Notes: a model not told the origin generated them from the sequence alone. A stretch of DNA of 48,697 nt from an uncultured Lachnospiraceae bacterium (GCA_947174015.1 CAMWHJ010000021.1:1-48697); one strand, 5' to 3'; positions 18,068 to 26,658 are shown, counted from the first letter of the stretch. Made by a program: numbers and translations.

Positions 18068-19219
18068 ATGGGATATATTGGTGAAACGTTGAGTAATCTC
18101 ATACATCAGACCGCGTTCTTTAACTTAAGTGTTGGTAATTATGTTATGATTGCGGTTGCATGTGTATTTTTATATTTAGCAATCAAGAAAGAATATGAGC
18201 CGTTATTGTTGGTTCCCATCTCTTTTGGTATGCTGTTAGTTAATATTTATCCGGATATTATGTTGTCCATAGAGGAGTCCTCTAATGGCGTTGGCGGATT
18301 GCTGCATTACTTCTATCTGCTGGATGAGTGGGCTATTTTGCCATCCCTGATTTTCTTGGGTGTTGGTGCTATGACAGACTTTGGTCCGTTGATTGCCAAT
18401 CCAAAAAGCTTTTTGCTTGGTGCGGCAGCACAGTTTGGTATTTTTGCGGCTTACTTAGGTGCTATGTTGCTGGGCTTTAGCGATAAGGCAGCGGCAGCAA
18501 TTTCTATTATCGGTGGTGCAGACGGTCCTACTTCTATCTTCCTGGCAGGAAAATTAGAACAGACTGCAATTATGGGTCCCATTGCAGTGGCAGCTTATTC
18601 TTATATGTCACTGGTGCCCATTATTCAGCCGCCCATTATGAAATTATTAACCACGGAAAAGGAAAGAAAAATTAAGATGGAACAGTTAAGACCTGTATCC
18701 AAGCTTGAGAAGATTCTTTTCCCGGTTATTGTAACTATCATTGTCTGCTGTATCCTTCCTACCACAGCACCACTGGTTGGTATGCTGATGCTTGGTAACT
18801 TATTTAAGGAATCCGGTGTGGTAAGACAGTTGACAGAGACAGCATCCAATGCATTAATGTATATTGTTGTTATCTTACTTGGTACTTCCGTAGGTGCCAC
18901 CACAAGTGCAGAAGCCTTCTTAAATTGGGATACCATTAAGATTGTGATATTAGGTTTAATTGCCTTTGCCTTTGGTACGGCAGCCGGTGTGCTTTTTGGT
19001 AAGCTTATGTGCTGGGCAACAAAGGGCAAGGTAAATCCATTGATCGGTTCTGCCGGTGTTTCCGCAGTTCCGATGGCTGCCAGAGTGTCACAGAAGGTAG
19101 GTGCAGAGGCGGACCCCACCAACTTCTTGCTAATGCATGCTATGGGACCAAATGTTGCGGGTGTTATCGGTACCGCAGTGGCAGCAGGAACCTTTATGGC
19201 TATTTTCGGAGTAATGTAA
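18068..19219 (+). CDS. oadB: Sodium-translocating decarboxylase beta subunit
   Basis: OadB is the integral membrane pump that decarboxylates carboxybiotin and exports sodium ions. The 383 residues contain about nine hydrophobic segments. The conserved ion-site stretches are visible: 'GGADGPTSIF' (residues 153-162) and, near the C-terminus, 'VSAVPMAARVSQ' and 'HAMGPNVAGVIG'. The length matches the family (375-430). AGGAGG is 6 nt upstream of the ATG. It follows the biotin carrier by 41 nt and is separated from the OadA-type gene by 83 nt containing element E5. Confidence 0.96.
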   Translation: MGYIGETLSNLIHQTAFFNLSVGNYVMIAVACVFLYLAIKKEYEPLLLVPISFGMLLVNIYPDIMLSIEESSNGVGGLLHYFYLLDEWAILPSLIFLGVGAMTDFGPLIANPKSFLLGAAAQFGIFAAYLGAMLLGFSDKAAAAISIIGGADGPTSIFLAGKLEQTAIMGPIAVAAYSYMSLVPIIQPPIMKLLTTEKERKIKMEQLRPVSKLEKILFPVIVTIIVCCILPTTAPLVGMLMLGNLFKESGVVRQLTETASNALMYIVVILLGTSVGATTSAEAFLNWDTIKIVILGLIAFAFGTAAGVLFGKLMCWATKGKVNPLIGSAGVSAVPMAARVSQKVGAEADPTNFLLMHAMGPNVAGVIGTAVAAGTFMAIFGVM

Positions 19220-19227
19220 TACAAAAG

Positions 19228-19269
19228 GTAACTGTGCAGCCAATGCACAGTCCGGCAGGGAATAGTTAC
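19228..19269. repeat. MITE-like palindrome E5
   Basis: The 42-bp element has outer GTAACT/AGTTAC arms and an inner CTGTGCA/TGCACAG stem. The flanking direct repeats TACAAAAG (19220-19227) and TGCAAAAG (19270-19277) match at 7 of 8 bases. It lies inside the decarboxylase operon, between oadB and the OadA-type gene, where the RNA hairpin could affect downstream expression. Confidence 0.7.
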
Positions 19270-19302
19270 TGCAAAAGTACAGAAAATTAGGAGGTTAATA
19301 AA

Positions 19303-20715
19303 ATGGCAGGAATAGAAAAGAAACCCGTTAAAATTATGGAAACAGTTCTGCGTGATGCACATCAGTCCCTGATTGCAACAAGAATGACAACAGAGCAGAT
19401 GTTACCTATTATTGAAAAAATGGACAAAGTAGGCTATCATGCAGTAGAGTGCTGGGGTGGGGCTACCTTTGATGCTTCCTTAAGATTCTTAAAGGAGGAT
19501 CCATGGGAAAGACTGAGAAAACTGAGAGCAGGATTTAAAAATACAAAGTTGCAGATGCTGTTCCGTGGACAGAATATCTTGGGATATCGCCACTATGCAG
19601 ATGATGTGGTGGAATATTTCGTACAGAAATCCATTGCAAATGGTATTGATATTATCCGTATCTTTGACTGTTTGAATGATATCCGCAACTTGGAAACGGC
19701 AGTGAAGGCAACTAATAAGGAAGGCGGACATTCTCAGATTGCCCTTTCCTATACCTTAGGTGATGCTTATACTTTAGATTACTGGATGGATATGGCAAAG
19801 CGTGTGGAAGATATGGGAGCACAGTCTCTTTGTATCAAGGATATGGCTGGTCTGTTAGTGCCTTATAAGGCAACAGAGCTGATACAGGCATTGAAGGATG
19901 CTACAAAGCTGCCGATTCAGTTGCATACCCACTATACTTCCGGTGTGGCATCCATGACTTATCTGAAAGCGATTGAAGCAGGATGTGATATTATTGACAC
20001 AGCGATTTCCCCATTCTCTATGGGAACCAGCCAGCCGGCAACGGAGGTTATGGTAGAAACCTTTAAGGGAACACCATATGATACCGGATATGATCAGAAT
20101 TTGTTGGCTGAAATTGCGGATTACTTCAGACCTATCCGTGAAGAAGCATTGGCTTCCGGTTTGATGAATCCGAAAGTATTAGGCGTAGACATCAAGACAT
20201 TGCTCTATCAGGTACCGGGCGGTATGTTATCCAACATGGTGAGCCAGTTAAAGGAGCAGAATGCGGAAGATAAGTACTATGATGTATTGCAGGAAATTCC
20301 AAGAGTTCGTAAGGACTTAGGGGAACCGCCTCTTGTTACACCGTCCTCTCAGATTGTTGGTACACAGGCTGTATTCAATGTATTGATGGGCGAGAGATAC
20401 AAAATGGCAACCAAGGAAACCAAGGCAGTTTTATCCGGGGAATACGGTGTTACCGTGAAGCCGTTTGACAAAGAAGTGCAGAAAAAATGTATCGGTGATA
20501 AGAAGCCCATCACCTGTCGTCCGGCTGACTTGATAGAAAATGAATTGGATAAGATTGAGGCAGAGATGGCGGAATGGAAGGAACAGGATGAGGATGTGCT
20601 GTCCTACGCATTGTTCCCACAGGTTGCCACAGACTTCTTCAAGTATCGTCAGGCACAGAAGACGGGAGTAGATCCAACTGCCGGGGATAAAAAGAACGGA
20701 ACGTATCCTGTATAA
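19303..20715 (+). CDS. oadA: OadA/5S-type biotin-dependent carboxyltransferase (oxaloacetate decarboxylase alpha without biotin domain)
   Basis: This 470-residue TIM-barrel carboxyltransferase acts on oxaloacetate or pyruvate. Motifs are 'ETVLRDAHQSLIATR' with the metal-binding Asp near residue 18, 'MLFRGQN', 'FDCLNDIRN', the metal site 'LHTHYTSG', and the conserved 'CIKDMAGLL' lysine. The helical C-terminal part is present. No biotinyl domain follows, so it must use the separate carrier at 17658. This matches the layout of the transcarboxylase 5S subunit or a split oxaloacetate decarboxylase. AGGAGG precedes the ATG, and a strong terminator follows the stop, so it is the last gene of the operon. 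Confidence 0.94.
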   Translation: MAGIEKKPVKIMETVLRDAHQSLIATRMTTEQMLPIIEKMDKVGYHAVECWGGATFDASLRFLKEDPWERLRKLRAGFKNTKLQMLFRGQNILGYRHYADDVVEYFVQKSIANGIDIIRIFDCLNDIRNLETAVKATNKEGGHSQIALSYTLGDAYTLDYWMDMAKRVEDMGAQSLCIKDMAGLLVPYKATELIQALKDATKLPIQLHTHYTSGVASMTYLKAIEAGCDIIDTAISPFSMGTSQPATEVMVETFKGTPYDTGYDQNLLAEIADYFRPIREEALASGLMNPKVLGVDIKTLLYQVPGGMLSNMVSQLKEQNAEDKYYDVLQEIPRVRKDLGEPPLVTPSSQIVGTQAVFNVLMGERYKMATKETKAVLSGEYGVTVKPFDKEVQKKCIGDKKPITCRPADLIENELDKIEAEMAEWKEQDEDVLSYALFPQVATDFFKYRQAQKTGVDPTAGDKKNGTYPV

Positions 20716-20744
20716 TTGTTATATGTATATAGTTTATTTTTATG

Positions 20745-20770
20745 AAAAGCCGATTTTATATCGGCTTTTT
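20745..20770 (+). terminator. Terminator of the biotin decarboxylase operon
   Basis: AAAAGCCGAT, TTTAT, ATCGGCTTTTT form a 10-bp stem followed by a T tract, 30 nt after the stop codon. Confidence 0.9.
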
Positions 20771-20849
20771 GTAGTACAGCCGAATTATCCAGAACAGGGC
20801 TGTGGAAAATCGGTATGGTTTATTTTTGCTGAAGAGGAGAAAAAAGGTT

Positions 20850-21647
20850 ATGATAAGCTTACTTTATAACAAATTGTTTTGGAAATGTGATTTGCCTTAT
20901 CTGATCTTGGCAGGAATCGTGGACTTTAGTGTGATACCACTGGGGTTTTTGGGAGCCGGAATGATTACAGACTATATAGAATCCTTTATGAATGGGGGAT
21001 ATATGGACGGCTATTTTGAAATTCTCTCCTATGAGATATTTTTACCCCTGGCAATGGGCGGTTTTGTTCTTATAGACCGCATAGTGTATGAAATATGGTT
21101 CTGGACAGGAGTATTTTTTCGAGGATATCGCAGCAAGGAAAAGGAAGTTAATCGGAGCATAGGAATTTTCACGGTAATAATGCTTTTTGGAATGATTCTT
21201 ACATTATCTCTTGACAGTAATTTGATAACATGCAGTTTACTTCTTTCGGATTTTAAGAATGCAAGGACAGGAAATGTGGAAGTGGAAATTGCCGAATCGG
21301 TAGAGGTGGAGAAAAAAGTAGCCACAGGAAGATTTCACAATACAAAATATTACCTGATGATAGATGGAAAAAAGTATTCCATTGCGCCAGCCATGTATGA
21401 ACGTATCAGTAAAGAATCATCATATTATCAGCGATATTCGGATAACAAAGCGGGATATGCTACACTTCAGCCAGAACTGGAATGGGACAAGGAAAATGAA
21501 AAACTGACTGCAAAGGAACAAGTTCCTGTGAAGTGGGAAAATGTGCATTTTTATGTGATAAAGATGCCCAACTCAAACAGAGCTGTGTCATGCATAATAA
21601 CGGAAATGTCATGGGAGGAGTATCAGGCAGCACATCCCCTTAAGTAA
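20850..21647 (+). CDS. Membrane protein of unknown function
   Basis: The 265-residue protein has an N-terminal part with about three hydrophobic helices: 'LPYLILAGIVDFSVIPLGFLGAG', 'LPLAMGGFVLI' and 'IGIFTVIMLFGMILTL'. An extracytoplasmic or cytoplasmic soluble domain follows (about 145-265), with 'YYLMIDGKKYSIAPAMYE' and a beta-rich end. I do not recognise the family. The start at 20850 places GAGGAG 11 nt upstream; an in-frame ATG at 20802 lacks a good site. It lies alone between a terminator and a palindrome, so it is probably a single-gene unit. Similarity of the soluble part to DUF3592-like folds is only an impression. Confidence 0.75.
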   Translation: MISLLYNKLFWKCDLPYLILAGIVDFSVIPLGFLGAGMITDYIESFMNGGYMDGYFEILSYEIFLPLAMGGFVLIDRIVYEIWFWTGVFFRGYRSKEKEVNRSIGIFTVIMLFGMILTLSLDSNLITCSLLLSDFKNARTGNVEVEIAESVEVEKKVATGRFHNTKYYLMIDGKKYSIAPAMYERISKESSYYQRYSDNKAGYATLQPELEWDKENEKLTAKEQVPVKWENVHFYVIKMPNSNRAVSCIITEMSWEEYQAAHPLK

Positions 21648-21704
21648 ACAGCAAAAAGGATTAAGTGTATCGAACTGTATGAATTTTAAGATATTGCACT
21701 TTGG

Positions 21705-21732
21705 GTAATCATTCAGATGGCTGAACGATTAC
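21705..21732. repeat. MITE-like palindrome E6
   Basis: GTAATCATTCAG, ATGG, CTGAACGATTAC form 12-bp inverted arms with one mismatch. The flanks CACTTTGG (21697-21704) and CACTTTTT (21733-21740) match at 6 of 8 bases. The element lies between the membrane protein and the YARHG lipoprotein. Confidence 0.65.
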
Positions 21733-21772
21733 CACTTTTTGCTTTGACGTAAAAATGATGAATGAAATGCTC

Positions 21773-21801
21773 TTGACTTGTGTTCTGTGAAAGTATAGAA
21801 T
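21773..21801 (+). promoter_or_regulatory. Sigma-A promoter of the YARHG lipoprotein gene
   Basis: TTGACT (21773-21778) and TAGAAT (21796-21801) have a 17-nt spacer, 48 nt before the ATG at 21850. Confidence 0.65.
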
Positions 21802-21849
21802 TAAAAAAGTATATTTTATGATTGTTTATAGTTTAACGGAGGGAAAAAT

Positions 21850-22746
21850 ATGGCAAAGAAATGGTTGACAGGAATATTGTTTGCGGCAGGTTTTATAGTA
21901 ATAGCAGGATGCGGACAAAAAGAAGAAAATGAGACTTTGGCAGAGGTAGAGCAGAACCAACAGCAGCAAGATAACGAAACACAAGAGGATAAGGAAGAAC
22001 AACAGGATTTTCATCAGGGAAGTGATAAGGAAGATGCGGATGGATTTGATGAAAACTTGGGTCAGCCGGGGGACGATAGTTCATCTTCAGATTTAATTGT
22101 TTATCAATGGGAAGAAATTACAATCTCCATACCAGATATATGGGAAGGGAAATATCAGATAGAAGAGGGAGAAGATGGATTTTCCTTGATTCAGTCAGCT
22201 TCTGCAAAAAAGGAAGAGGGAATGGGATTTTTATGCGGCTTTTACCGCACTGACCGAATGATAACGGATCTTCCGGCAGCCGCAGCCCTGGCATATGGGA
22301 ATGGGTTGCTTTATTATATGGAACAGCCTACAGATGTCTGTTATTTTACAGAGGATGCGGAAATTGCAAAGGAATATCATGAAATGCAAGAATGGATCAA
22401 TGATATTGCTGCAACGGTTTCCATTGACAAAGAAGGAATCAAATACAATCCGGAGGAATTTGTCTGTCCCTTAAGCGATACGGTGCCTTTAAAGGACGAT
22501 GAGCTTTTAAATCTTTCCGATAATCAACTGGCGATTGCCAGAAATGAAATTTATGCAAGGCATGGAAGAAAGTTTAAGGACAGCAATTTGGCAAGCTATT
22601 TTGAAAGCTGCAGTTGGTATGAAGGCAGCATATCGCCGGAAGAATTTGATGAAGCAGTGTTAAACCAGACAGAAAAGGATAATCTGGAGGTAATTAAAAA
22701 TGCAGAAAAAGCATATGCACAGGAACATGCCAATCCTGAAGAATAG
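21850..22746 (+). CDS. YARHG-domain lipoprotein
   Basis: The 298-residue protein has a type II signal peptide with lipobox 'VIAGCGQ' (Cys near residue 20). A Gln/Glu/Asp-rich linker follows (25-75), then a middle beta-rich region (80-190). The YARHG domain is at about 215-290, seen as 'LAIARNEIYARHGRKF' followed by 'YFESCSWYEGSI'. YARHG domains occur on exported proteins of Firmicutes and are thought to act in the cell envelope; the ligand is unknown. GGAGGG precedes the ATG, and a promoter lies at 21773. The protein should be anchored outside the membrane. Confidence 0.88.
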   Translation: MAKKWLTGILFAAGFIVIAGCGQKEENETLAEVEQNQQQQDNETQEDKEEQQDFHQGSDKEDADGFDENLGQPGDDSSSSDLIVYQWEEITISIPDIWEGKYQIEEGEDGFSLIQSASAKKEEGMGFLCGFYRTDRMITDLPAAAALAYGNGLLYYMEQPTDVCYFTEDAEIAKEYHEMQEWINDIAATVSIDKEGIKYNPEEFVCPLSDTVPLKDDELLNLSDNQLAIARNEIYARHGRKFKDSNLASYFESCSWYEGSISPEEFDEAVLNQTEKDNLEVIKNAEKAYAQEHANPEE

Positions 22747-22806
22747 GGTGTAGGCAGTTAGGTAAATGGGGCGATGAGAAATACCTAAAAAATGGAGAAG
22801 ATTATT

Positions 22807-23391
22807 ATGGATAGAAAATATTGTGAGCCGGCTGATATAAAAGTATATGTAAAAGGAAAAGGTATTTTGGTTTGCCAGAAATCACTGATTGCATATGAGC
22901 TGCATTCTGGAAAGATTGTTGCCCGGGGAAACGAAGCCGGTAGAAAGGATTCTAATGAGACTGCCATCAAGGTATTATCACCTATAAAACAAGGCAGGAT
23001 TACAGATTTTAACTGTGCATACAAATTATTGGAATGGTGTTTGAAACAATCAGGATATAAAAAAGGATTTTTGAAACAGGATATCATGGTATGTGTTCCC
23101 GAATGGATAAGTGAGATAGATAAAAAAGCTTATGAAGAAGTTTTATATCAGATTTGCAGCCATCCATGTATCAGCACAGAACCATTTGATAAAGTGACTC
23201 ACAATTTAGCTTATGGTGATGTTGATATATTTTCGAAAAAGAGCACAAAAAATTATAGATATATTATTGGCATATGTAAGGATGAACCTATCCTTTATGC
23301 AAAAGAGCAGCTTATGGATGCCATAAAATATGCAAAGGAAAATGGCATGACACAAAAGGAACTTATGGATGCAATAAACAAGCAGCAATAG
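22807..23391 (+). CDS. Half-length MreB-like protein
   Basis: The 194-residue protein resembles the N-terminal part of MreB/Mbl: 'ADIKVYVKGKGILVCQKSLIA', 'GKIVARGNEAGRK', 'PIKQGRITDFN', a helix, then 'DIMVCVPEWISEIDKKAYEEVLY'. These line up with MreB 'VYVKGKGIVLNEPS', 'GNEAKKM', 'P-DGVIADF' and 'CVPSGITEVE'. The phosphate-1 'D-GT-N' loop is replaced by 'CEPADI', and the second actin domain with the phosphate-2 and adenosine motifs is absent, so ATP binding is unlikely. ATG 22807 is preceded by GGAG 9 nt away, better than the in-frame ATG at 22792. It may be a decayed paralogue or a regulator of MreB. A bidirectional terminator follows. Confidence 0.7.
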   Translation: MDRKYCEPADIKVYVKGKGILVCQKSLIAYELHSGKIVARGNEAGRKDSNETAIKVLSPIKQGRITDFNCAYKLLEWCLKQSGYKKGFLKQDIMVCVPEWISEIDKKAYEEVLYQICSHPCISTEPFDKVTHNLAYGDVDIFSKKSTKNYRYIIGICKDEPILYAKEQLMDAIKYAKENGMTQKELMDAINKQQ

Positions 23392-23411
23392 AGCTGGATG
23401 ATTTTTATCAC

Positions 23412-23456
23412 AAAATGGGCTGTGCATCAATTACTGAATGCAACAGCCCCATTTTT
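23412..23456. terminator. Bidirectional terminator between convergent genes
   Basis: AAAATGGGCTGT and GCAT pair with ATGC and ACAGCCCCATTTTT, with one bulged A. The A and T tracts on the two sides serve the plus-strand MreB-like gene and the minus-strand phospholipase-like gene. Confidence 0.85.
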
Positions 23457-23458
23457 AA

Positions 23459-24049
23459 CTAAGCAATTTTCGGTAACAGATAATCGGTAAGTTTCTGATT
23501 TGCCAAATGTATAATGGCTTCCACTACAGTGTGACAGACCTCCACAATATAACGGCAGTCTGCCTCAACCTCCTTCTTGATTTTTAGATATTCCGTATGC
23601 ACCTTCTGTACATAATCTAAAAGAGCCTCCGGAGATTTAAATTCCTGTGCCTTTTTCTGATTCTTTTGTGCTTCCCCACTTTTAATATATTCATTCAAAG
23701 CAAATTTCAATTTTTTCTCATATACACAGTGATCTTTGATACTTCCAGTATAGATCTCATTGTGGGGAAAGGTAAAGTAATCTGCAATGTAATGAATCAC
23801 TTGTCCTAAATTGCGGTAATAAGCTCTGGCATTGTGATGCAGTACATTATAACTTGTGGTCAAATTCATTACATATTGCCTGACATCTTCAAAGGTCCCT
23901 TGAATTTCATGGCGTTTTGTCAGAAAAGAAGGTTTGCAGTCCGGCAGGATACTGCCAAGATAAAATGCTTTCTTATGCTTTTCCAACGAATTTAATTTCA
24001 TGGTACCCACCAGATATCTGGCTAAGGATATGTGAGATTTTTTTCTCAT
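23459..24049 (-). CDS. Zinc-dependent phospholipase C-like protein
   Basis: The 196-residue, mostly helical protein resembles the zinc-dependent phospholipase C family of Clostridia. Putative zinc ligands are the early His ('KSHISLARYL'), Asp ('GSILPDCKPSF'), 'HHNARAYYRNLGQVIHYIADYFTFPHNE' (His and Asp cluster at about 78-102), and late His and Glu in 'VCHTVVEAIIHLA'. No signal peptide is visible, so it probably acts inside the cell. The start at 24049 is set by AAGGAGG 5 nt upstream; the in-frame ATG at 24070 lies before this site. It is divergent from the kinase-like gene, with a shared 200-nt promoter region. Confidence 0.8.
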   Translation of the reverse strand: MRKKSHISLARYLVGTMKLNSLEKHKKAFYLGSILPDCKPSFLTKRHEIQGTFEDVRQYVMNLTTSYNVLHHNARAYYRNLGQVIHYIADYFTFPHNEIYTGSIKDHCVYEKKLKFALNEYIKSGEAQKNQKKAQEFKSPEALLDYVQKVHTEYLKIKKEVEADCRYIVEVCHTVVEAIIHLANQKLTDYLLPKIA

Positions 24050-24192
24050 TACTGCCTCCTTGAAAAACATCTGTTTGAAAATTGCCTAATGTTATACTAT
24101 TATTGTACCTATTTTCACAGGAATATGCAAGAGCATTTGTTTAGTTATTGGTTGACATATTTTGTTTACGGATTTTTCTGGAAAAGAAGACT

Positions 24193-24220
24193 TTGAAAAT
24201 CAGAGGTTTTGTGATATAGT
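24193..24220 (+). promoter_or_regulatory. Promoter of the kinase-like gene
   Basis: TTGAAA (24193-24198) and TATAGT (24215-24220) are 16 nt apart, 31 nt upstream of the GTG start at 24252. An upstream TTGACA at 24152 has no matching -10. Confidence 0.6.
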
Positions 24221-24251
24221 GGTTCTATGGAAAACACAAGGAGGAGAGAAC

Positions 24252-24914
24252 GTGAACATAACATTAACTGGAAATTTAGGTTCTGGAAAAACAACCATTT
24301 GTAATATTTTACAAGAACAGGGCTATGAGATTGTATCCACTGGAAAAATTTTCCGACAGATTGCGGAGGAAAAAAACGTAACTGTCATTGAATTAAACAA
24401 GATGGCAGAGCAGGACAGAAGCATTGATGATTTGTTGGATCACAGGACTGCCCAGTTGGGAGAAACTCTAAACCATGTAGTCTTTGATTCACGATTGGCA
24501 TGGAATTTTGTTCCTGATAGTTTTAAGGTATTTTTGCTGGTGGAGACAGAGGAAGCAGCCAGAAGAGTATTTCAGGACAGCGAACGGAATGCGGAAAGCT
24601 ACGATTCCGTGGCAGGGGCAAGGGAAGGGCTGATTCACCGTGCCAACTTAGAAAAGAACAGATTTCAGGAGCTGTATTCCATTAATTATTATAATGCTGC
24701 CAATTATAATCTGGTGATTGAGAGTACCAAGGCAAATCCAGAGGAAATTGCCAAAGAGATCCTACGACAGTTTGAAATTTATGAGCAGTCTGCCTTTGCC
24801 ACCAAGATACTGATCAATCGTCGCAGCGGGCAGGGAGATAAAATTTTTCAGGAATACACCTTAGAGGAGTATAGGAAAGAGAAGAAGGAATATGAATTTT
24901 TCATGGAGTTTTAA
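24252..24914 (+). CDS. Cytidylate-kinase-like P-loop protein
   Basis: The 220-residue P-loop kinase has Walker A 'GNLGSGKTT' within the first 20 residues, then 'YEIVSTGKIFRQIAEE', 'DHRTAQLGE', the strand 'HVVFDSRLAWNF', and a lid-like region with 'RVFQDSERNAE' and 'REGLIHRANLEKNRF'. This resembles the archaeal-type or AAA-like cytidylate kinase family (cytidylate_kin2). The likely reaction is ATP-dependent phosphorylation of CMP or a related nucleotide, but the substrate is not proven. The start is GTG 24252, with AGGAGGAG 5 nt upstream; an ATG at 24162 lies upstream of the promoter and is rejected. Confidence 0.8.
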   Translation: MNITLTGNLGSGKTTICNILQEQGYEIVSTGKIFRQIAEEKNVTVIELNKMAEQDRSIDDLLDHRTAQLGETLNHVVFDSRLAWNFVPDSFKVFLLVETEEAARRVFQDSERNAESYDSVAGAREGLIHRANLEKNRFQELYSINYYNAANYNLVIESTKANPEEIAKEILRQFEIYEQSAFATKILINRRSGQGDKIFQEYTLEEYRKEKKEYEFFMEF

Positions 24915-24924
24915 GAAAAAGTGC

Positions 24925-24953
24925 TTGAAATACATGAAAAAAAATGTTATACT
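24925..24953 (+). promoter_or_regulatory. Promoter of the rimP-nusA-infB operon
   Basis: TTGAAA (24925-24930) and TATACT (24948-24953) are spaced by 17 nt. Transcription would start near 24960 and cross the hairpin at 24983-25007. Confidence 0.8.
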
Positions 24954-24982
24954 ATAAAAGGTAATTATAAAGATGACAGAAT

Positions 24983-25007
24983 AAGAGTGGGCGATAAGTC
25001 CACTCTT
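24983..25007 (+). promoter_or_regulatory. Terminator-like hairpin in the rimP leader
   Basis: AAGAGTGG, 9 nt, CCACTCTT, then TTG form an 8-bp terminator-like hairpin between promoter and start codon. A place this early in the operon suggests attenuation, possibly by NusA itself. That is inference only. Confidence 0.55.
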
Positions 25008-25042
25008 TTGTTCATGATTATGCAGGAGAAGGAAGGGATAGC

Positions 25043-25510
25043 GTGTCAAAAAGAGAAGAGTATGAGGAAAAAACAGAGCGTCTTGTTACACCTATTATAG
25101 AACAGCACAATTTTGAACTGGTGGATGTGGAATATGTAAAGGAAGGCGGCAACTGGTACCTGCGAGTCTATATTGACAAGGAGGGCGGTATCACCATAGA
25201 TGACTGCGAGGTGGTAAGCCGGGCATTGGGAGATTTATTAGATAGTGAAGATTTCATTGAGGAAGCTTACATCCTTGAAGTAAGTTCACCAGGCTTGGGC
25301 AGACCGTTAAAGAAGGAAAAAGATTTTAAGCGCAGTTTAGGCGAAGAGGTGGAAGTGAGAACCTACCGGGCCATCGATAAACAAAAAGAATTTGTGGGAC
25401 TTTTGGTATCCTATGACAAGGATAGTGTAACACTACAATTAGATGAAAAAAATGAAATGACAATAAATAGAAGTGATATTGCGTTGATTCGGTTAGCATT
25501 TGACTTTTAA
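25043..25510 (+). CDS. rimP: Ribosome maturation factor RimP
   Basis: RimP is needed for 30S subunit maturation. The 155-residue protein shows the N-terminal alpha/beta domain with 'ELVDVEYVKEGGNWYLRVYID' and 'GGITIDDCE', then 'LEVSSPGLGRPLK', and a C-terminal Sm-like barrel. The start is GTG, in a GGAGAAGGAAGGG context. It is the first gene of the classic nusA operon; nusA starts 24 nt after its stop. Confidence 0.96.
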   Translation: MSKREEYEEKTERLVTPIIEQHNFELVDVEYVKEGGNWYLRVYIDKEGGITIDDCEVVSRALGDLLDSEDFIEEAYILEVSSPGLGRPLKKEKDFKRSLGEEVEVRTYRAIDKQKEFVGLLVSYDKDSVTLQLDEKNEMTINRSDIALIRLAFDF

Positions 25511-25533
25511 ATAATTAGGAGGATAAGAAGAAA

Positions 25534-26631
25534 ATGAACACAGAACTTTTAGAAGCACTAGACACATTGGAGAGAGAGAAAGATATCAGCAAAGAAACCA
25601 TGTTGGAAGCAATCGAGAACTCTCTTATCATTGCGTGTAAAAATCATTTCGGAAAGTCTGACAATATTAAAGTGGAAATCAATAAAGACAATGGAGAGTT
25701 TAAGGTATTTGCGGAAAAGACTGTGGTAGAAGAGGTGGAAGATTCTGCGTTGGAAATCAGCTTAGTAGATGCCAAAATGATCGATTCCGTATATGAATTG
25801 GGTGATATTGTAAATATAGAAGTGAAATCCAAAGAATTTGGACGAATTGCCACTCAGAGTGCCAAAAATGTAATATTGCAGAAAATTCGGGAGGAAGAAC
25901 GAAAAGTACTGTACAATCAGTATTATGGAAAAGAAAAAGATGTGGTAACAGGTATTGTTCAGCGTCAGGTAGGAAAAAATATCAGTATCAATTTAGGAAA
26001 AGCAGATGCCATGCTGAATGAAAATGAGCAGGTGAAAGGCGAAGCGTTTATGCCCACCGAGAGAATTAAGGTGTATATTTTGGAAGTAAAGGATACACCG
26101 AAGGGACCACGCATCTTAGTATCCAGAACTCACCCTGAACTGGTGAAACGTCTCTTTGAGGCAGAGGTAACGGAAGTAAAGGACGGAACCGTAGAAATTA
26201 AGAGCATTGCCAGAGAGGCAGGTTCCAGAACCAAGATTGCAGTATGGTCCAACCATCCGGATGTGGATCCGGTAGGTGCCTGTGTAGGTATGAATGGTGC
26301 AAGAGTCAATGCCATTGTCAACGAGCTTCGGGGAGAGAAGATTGACATTATCAACTGGAGTGATAATCCGGCAGTCTTAATTGAAAATGCCTTAAGTCCT
26401 GCGAAGGTGGTATCTGTAATTGCAGATGCAGAGGAAAAGACCGCAAAGGTTGTGGTTCCGGATTACCAGTTATCCCTGGCGATTGGCAAGGAAGGTCAGA
26501 ATGCAAGACTGGCAGCAAGACTGACCGGCTTTAAGATTGACATTAAGAGTGAGACACAGGCACGGGAAGCAGAAGAAGTTGTGTCAATAGAAGAACCGGA
26601 GGATTTGGAGATGGATTTTTCTGAAGAATAA
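25534..26631 (+). CDS. nusA: Transcription termination/antitermination protein NusA
   Basis: NusA binds RNA polymerase and modulates pausing, termination and antitermination. The 365-residue form is typical for Firmicutes, without the C-terminal acidic repeats of proteobacteria. Domains are the N-terminal RNAP-binding region (1-125), S1 (about 130-200, 'GIVQRQVGKNISINLG'), KH1 ('VGACVGMNGARVNAIVNELRGEKIDI'), and KH2 ('LAIGKEGQNARLAARLTGFKIDI'). The tail is acidic. AGGAGG lies upstream of the ATG. Confidence 0.97.
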   Translation: MNTELLEALDTLEREKDISKETMLEAIENSLIIACKNHFGKSDNIKVEINKDNGEFKVFAEKTVVEEVEDSALEISLVDAKMIDSVYELGDIVNIEVKSKEFGRIATQSAKNVILQKIREEERKVLYNQYYGKEKDVVTGIVQRQVGKNISINLGKADAMLNENEQVKGEAFMPTERIKVYILEVKDTPKGPRILVSRTHPELVKRLFEAEVTEVKDGTVEIKSIAREAGSRTKIAVWSNHPDVDPVGACVGMNGARVNAIVNELRGEKIDIINWSDNPAVLIENALSPAKVVSVIADAEEKTAKVVVPDYQLSLAIGKEGQNARLAARLTGFKIDIKSETQAREAEEVVSIEEPEDLEMDFSEE

Positions 26632-26658
26632 AGGGTGAAAGAAAAAGGACGTGATTAT

